NCBI GenBank assembly: GCA_007133055.1
Contig: SLNM01000150.1
Span: 1 to 7,067 of the forward strand
Length of the DNA: 7,067 bases
From: Lentisphaeria bacterium
GTDB taxonomy: Bacteria; Verrucomicrobiota; Lentisphaeria; Oligosphaerales; PUNB01
Direction: 5' to 3'
Part shown: piece after piece, positions 5,663 through 7,067 of the stretch
How the letters are laid out: each line of letters opens with the position of its first letter
How positions within the stretch are numbered: the stretch's first letter is position 1
Position numbers and translations under genes: made by a program
Notes under the pieces: model-generated
Databases searched by the model: none
The model's input: the letters and a program-made list of their open reading frames with translations, nothing else
What the model was told of the DNA's origin: nothing

Positions 5663-6784
5663 TCACATTTGACAATGAATCAATCTTGAATATTCCGCAG
5701 CCGCATCAATGAAGGCGATGTAGTTGTCGATAAGTGTGTCCGGTGGTGCTTCATCAAAAGGTCCCGCTGTAGGCGACAGGATGAACCGTCGCCCAGCTAC
5801 CTCATCGAGTGTGGTTCTGACGAGTTCCTTCATCTGAACAGGCGTGGATGAACGAAACTCGTCGTACTGGATGTTGCCGATAAGAGTGATCTTTTCTTGT
5901 GTCACATCGAACGCCTGTGACAACGTGCAATCCCCGACGGGAGGGGATTCGATCGTATGCAACCCATCCGGCCCCATATCCACGAAGTCGGGGAGGATCT
6001 CCCGGATCTGTCCGTGGTAGTGCTGAATCACTTTCTTTCCGTAGGAATGGATCAGTGAAATGAGCTGACGTTCATAGGGCACAACCCAGCGCTGGAAAGT
6101 CTCGCGACTGACCATGGGAGGCGATGCGAGTTCGCTTCCTACGAGAAAATACAGGTCAGCAAGGTCGCGATCCAGGCAGAAACGGTAAACTGCCTCCAGT
6201 TGCCGCATGCGACGGTCCAGCCAGTCCTCAATCATCGAACCATGAGTAAGCGACCAGATGGGGTAGATCCCCAGGTCTGCTGCATGATAGAGCGCGTTTA
6301 TGGGGGAACCGAGATCCAGCATCATCGCCCCGTATTCGACAGGAAACTCTTCACGTTCTTTCAGGTATTGGCCGAGTTGCTCATCCATTGTCCGACGCAG
6401 AATCCCTTCATCCTCCTCAAGAGGCAAGCTACAGTATGCCTCAAGGTCTTCGTCAGACGCAAGGAGCTTCTTCCCCCCCGGTCCTTCGGAGCATAGGCGA
6501 ACATTGCCGTGCCGGATGCTGTGTTGGCAAACCTGCCTTCCTGCCTTTGTTGTCTCTTCGTCCGCGTACAACACGTCGCCCGTGTGCAGGCGCATCCCTA
6601 GGTTCCTTCGGTTCAGCATGATGCTACCACGCTGCCGAGAGTGATCAAAAACACGTCTATATCCGTCATGGTTGCGAACATCAACATAGTATCCGCTCCG
6701 GTGGTAAGGGAAAAGGAGCCAAACAGCGGTCTCGTCGAGCGGTTCGCCATTCAGAACATGGAATAGTGTCTCTCGTGGAGTCAT
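5663..6784 (-). CDS. Uroporphyrinogen-decarboxylase-fold protein, methyltransferase-like branch
   Basis: This 373-residue soluble protein belongs to the URO-D superfamily, which holds heme-pathway decarboxylases and cobalamin/corrinoid methyltransferases (MtaA/CmuA type). It opens with MTPRETLFHVLNGEPLD, the usual methyltransferase-like start. Later landmarks are KKVIQHYHGQI (250-260), GPDGLHTIESPPVGDC (271-286), LIGNIQYDEF (301-310) and RFILSPTAGPFDEAPPD (333-349). In MtaA-type enzymes the zinc site uses HxCG plus a later Cys; here the first motif is HYHG (H255, H257) and no Cys is seen in the SPTAGPFD segment, so metal binding, if any, differs. A true heme-pathway HemE is unlikely given this motif pattern. 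The start at 6784 is fixed by a strong GGAGGA eight bases upstream; the open frame to 6883 would add an implausible Arg-rich leader. Two lines counted by eye gave 52% GC and one 58%, against 62% for one line of the regulator. The reaction and substrate are unknown. Confidence 0.85.
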   Translation of the reverse strand: MTPRETLFHVLNGEPLDETAVWLLFPYHRSGYYVDVRNHDGYRRVFDHSRQRGSIMLNRRNLGMRLHTGDVLYADEETTKAGRQVCQHSIRHGNVRLCSEGPGGKKLLASDEDLEAYCSLPLEEDEGILRRTMDEQLGQYLKEREEFPVEYGAMMLDLGSPINALYHAADLGIYPIWSLTHGSMIEDWLDRRMRQLEAVYRFCLDRDLADLYFLVGSELASPPMVSRETFQRWVVPYERQLISLIHSYGKKVIQHYHGQIREILPDFVDMGPDGLHTIESPPVGDCTLSQAFDVTQEKITLIGNIQYDEFRSSTPVQMKELVRTTLDEVAGRRFILSPTAGPFDEAPPDTLIDNYIAFIDAAAEYSRLIHCQM

Positions 6785-6792
6785 TCTCTGCT

Positions 6793-6798
6793 TCCTCC
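6793..6798 (-). promoter_or_regulatory. Strong ribosome binding site deciding the URO-D-fold gene start
   Basis: GGAGGA on the minus strand lies eight bases before the ATG at 6784. This is near-ideal spacing and argues against the longer in-frame start at 6883. Confidence 0.85.
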
Positions 6799-6857
6799 AA
6801 CGTCGCCTCCGACGGCTTGTTCTGCAATCCGTTTCTCTGCGGTCACTGCACAATAAA

Positions 6858-6872
6858 AAAGCTCTAAGCTTT
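6858..6872 (-). other. Short hairpin with T-run in the leader of the URO-D-fold gene
   Basis: On the minus strand AAAGCT (6872-6867), loop TAG and AGCTTT (6863-6858) form a six-pair stem, and the T-run continues for three more bases to 6855. The shape is that of a small terminator or attenuator between the promoter and the start codon, but the stem has only two G-C pairs and would be unstable. It is weak evidence for leader control. Confidence 0.25.
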
Positions 6873-6882
6873 AAATTTGGCA

Positions 6883-6911
6883 TATTTTCTGCATTAAATC
6901 TTAATTGTCAA
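6883..6911 (-). promoter_or_regulatory. Sigma-70-like promoter of the URO-D-fold gene
   Basis: On the minus strand TTGACA (6911-6906) is followed after 17 bases by AAAATA (6888-6883), or after 18 by AAATAT. The -35 box is perfect and the -10 box is poor, but the local AT-richness supports it. Transcription would begin near 6876, leaving about 90 bases of leader before the ATG at 6784. Confidence 0.5.
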
Positions 6912-6915
6912 TAAC

Positions 6916-6935
6916 TTATGTGCGCAAGGCACTAA
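6916..6935. promoter_or_regulatory. Imperfect dyad next to the -35 box (operator-like)
   Basis: TTATGTGC (6916-6923) and GCACTAA (6929-6935) are inverted around GCAAG, with one unpaired base in the left arm. The dyad lies directly upstream of the -35 box of the predicted minus-strand promoter, a typical activator-type position. The symmetry is seen; regulator binding is inferred. Confidence 0.35.
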
Positions 6936-6939
6936 TTCT

Positions 6940-6966
6940 CATGGCCATTCACAAATCAGCATGGCC
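6940..6966 (+). repeat. 7-bp direct repeat CATGGCC, 20 bases apart
   Basis: CATGGCC occurs at 6940-6946 and 6960-6966, a 20-base period (about two helical turns). The first copy is within the palindrome ATGGCCAT. Both lie upstream of the dyad and promoter of the minus-strand gene. A repeat of this length can arise by chance. Confidence 0.3.
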
Positions 6967-7032
6967 CACTTTGACATAAGCCGTCAGTCATAGGGGCAGC
7001 GATTGAAGCAAACAGCCGGTCGACGCTTACGG

Positions 7033-7057
7033 CGCTGCGAACGGCAGACGATTTTTT
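7033..7057 (+). terminator. Terminator-like hairpin plus T-run at the right edge (+ strand)
   Basis: CGCTGC (7033-7038) pairs with GCAG and CG (7044-7050, A7048 bulged) around GAACG, followed by A and six T. It has the form of a short intrinsic terminator on the plus strand, yet no plus-strand gene is seen in front of it. It may be coincidental or belong to a small transcript that I cannot otherwise support. Confidence 0.25.
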
Positions 7058-7067
7058 GTGCGTAATC

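Larger units (their letters stand above)
6785..7067. other. 283-base upstream region of the URO-D-fold gene, no gene seen
   Basis: This region holds the ribosome site, leader hairpin, promoter, dyad, CATGGCC repeat and the terminator-like hairpin listed separately. No open frame here has a credible start and a recognisable protein. The part from about 6850 to 6940 is clearly AT-rich compared with the genes. Confidence 0.5.

Noticed and set aside
6785..6883. Longer start of the URO-D-fold gene at 6883
   Set aside because: The added leader is Arg-rich and unlike the family, starts at the predicted -10 box, and GGAGGA lies ideally before the ATG at 6784.
6971..7057. Plus-strand small RNA from TTGACA at 6971 to the T-run at 7052-7057
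   Set aside because: No -10 box is found at 16-18 bases from the TTGACA (the sequence is GGGGCAG), and the terminal hairpin is weak.
1..7067. CRISPR array, tRNA, rRNA or insertion sequence
   Set aside because: No regularly spaced repeats, cloverleaf, rRNA-like stretch or transposase-like frame was seen on reading both strands.

Overview
The window reads as a stretch of GC-rich chromosome from a Gram-negative-type bacterium. The evidence is a predicted lipoprotein solute-binding protein, a sigma-54 (NtrC-type) activator and gene sequence that is roughly 55-62% GC wherever I counted lines by eye. The taxon cannot be fixed from the sequence. Desulfobacterota or the Planctomycetota/Lentisphaerota/Kiritimatiellota side are guesses, based only on the kinds of families present. 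I see no rRNA, tRNA, CRISPR array, transposase or integrase.

Layout: (1) 1-166 is a compact control region. It holds a perfect hairpin, a weak sigma-54-like element, an 8-bp direct repeat and a good sigma-70-like promoter whose -10 box almost touches the first start codon. (2) 167-3149 (+) is a two-gene two-component operon: a membrane sensor histidine kinase and an NtrC-family response regulator, overlapping by 8 bases. (3) 3183-5504 (-) runs convergently to it, with only 33 bases between the two stop codons. It is an ABC importer cassette transcribed in the order binding lipoprotein, permease, ATPase. All three genes overlap (23 bases, then 1 base), so they are one translationally coupled operon. 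The family is the molybdate/tungstate-type oxyanion importer (ModABC-like), although the binding protein is an atypical ModA relative and the ATPase lacks the usual C-terminal extension. (4) 5505-5662 is a 158-base gap packed with inverted repeats that look like a dispersed palindromic element. (5) 5663-6784 (-) is a uroporphyrinogen-decarboxylase-fold protein of the methyltransferase-like branch, with an HxHG motif where characterised corrinoid methyltransferases have HxCG. (6) 6785-7067 is its AT-rich upstream region, with a sigma-70-like promoter, a dyad and short repeats.

Working model (inference): the kinase senses an envelope signal and the regulator activates sigma-54 promoters. The facing oxyanion transporter is the nearest candidate target, but I found no correctly spaced -24/-12 element in front of it, so this link rests on position alone. 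The decarboxylase-fold gene lies upstream of the transporter on the same strand and could be co-transcribed, although the palindromic repeats lie between them. Overall these are recognisable families in an unremarkable arrangement. The points most worth a second look are the control region at 1-166, the palindromic element at 5583-5661, the altered metal-site motif and the atypical ABC components. I do not see a clearly new system.
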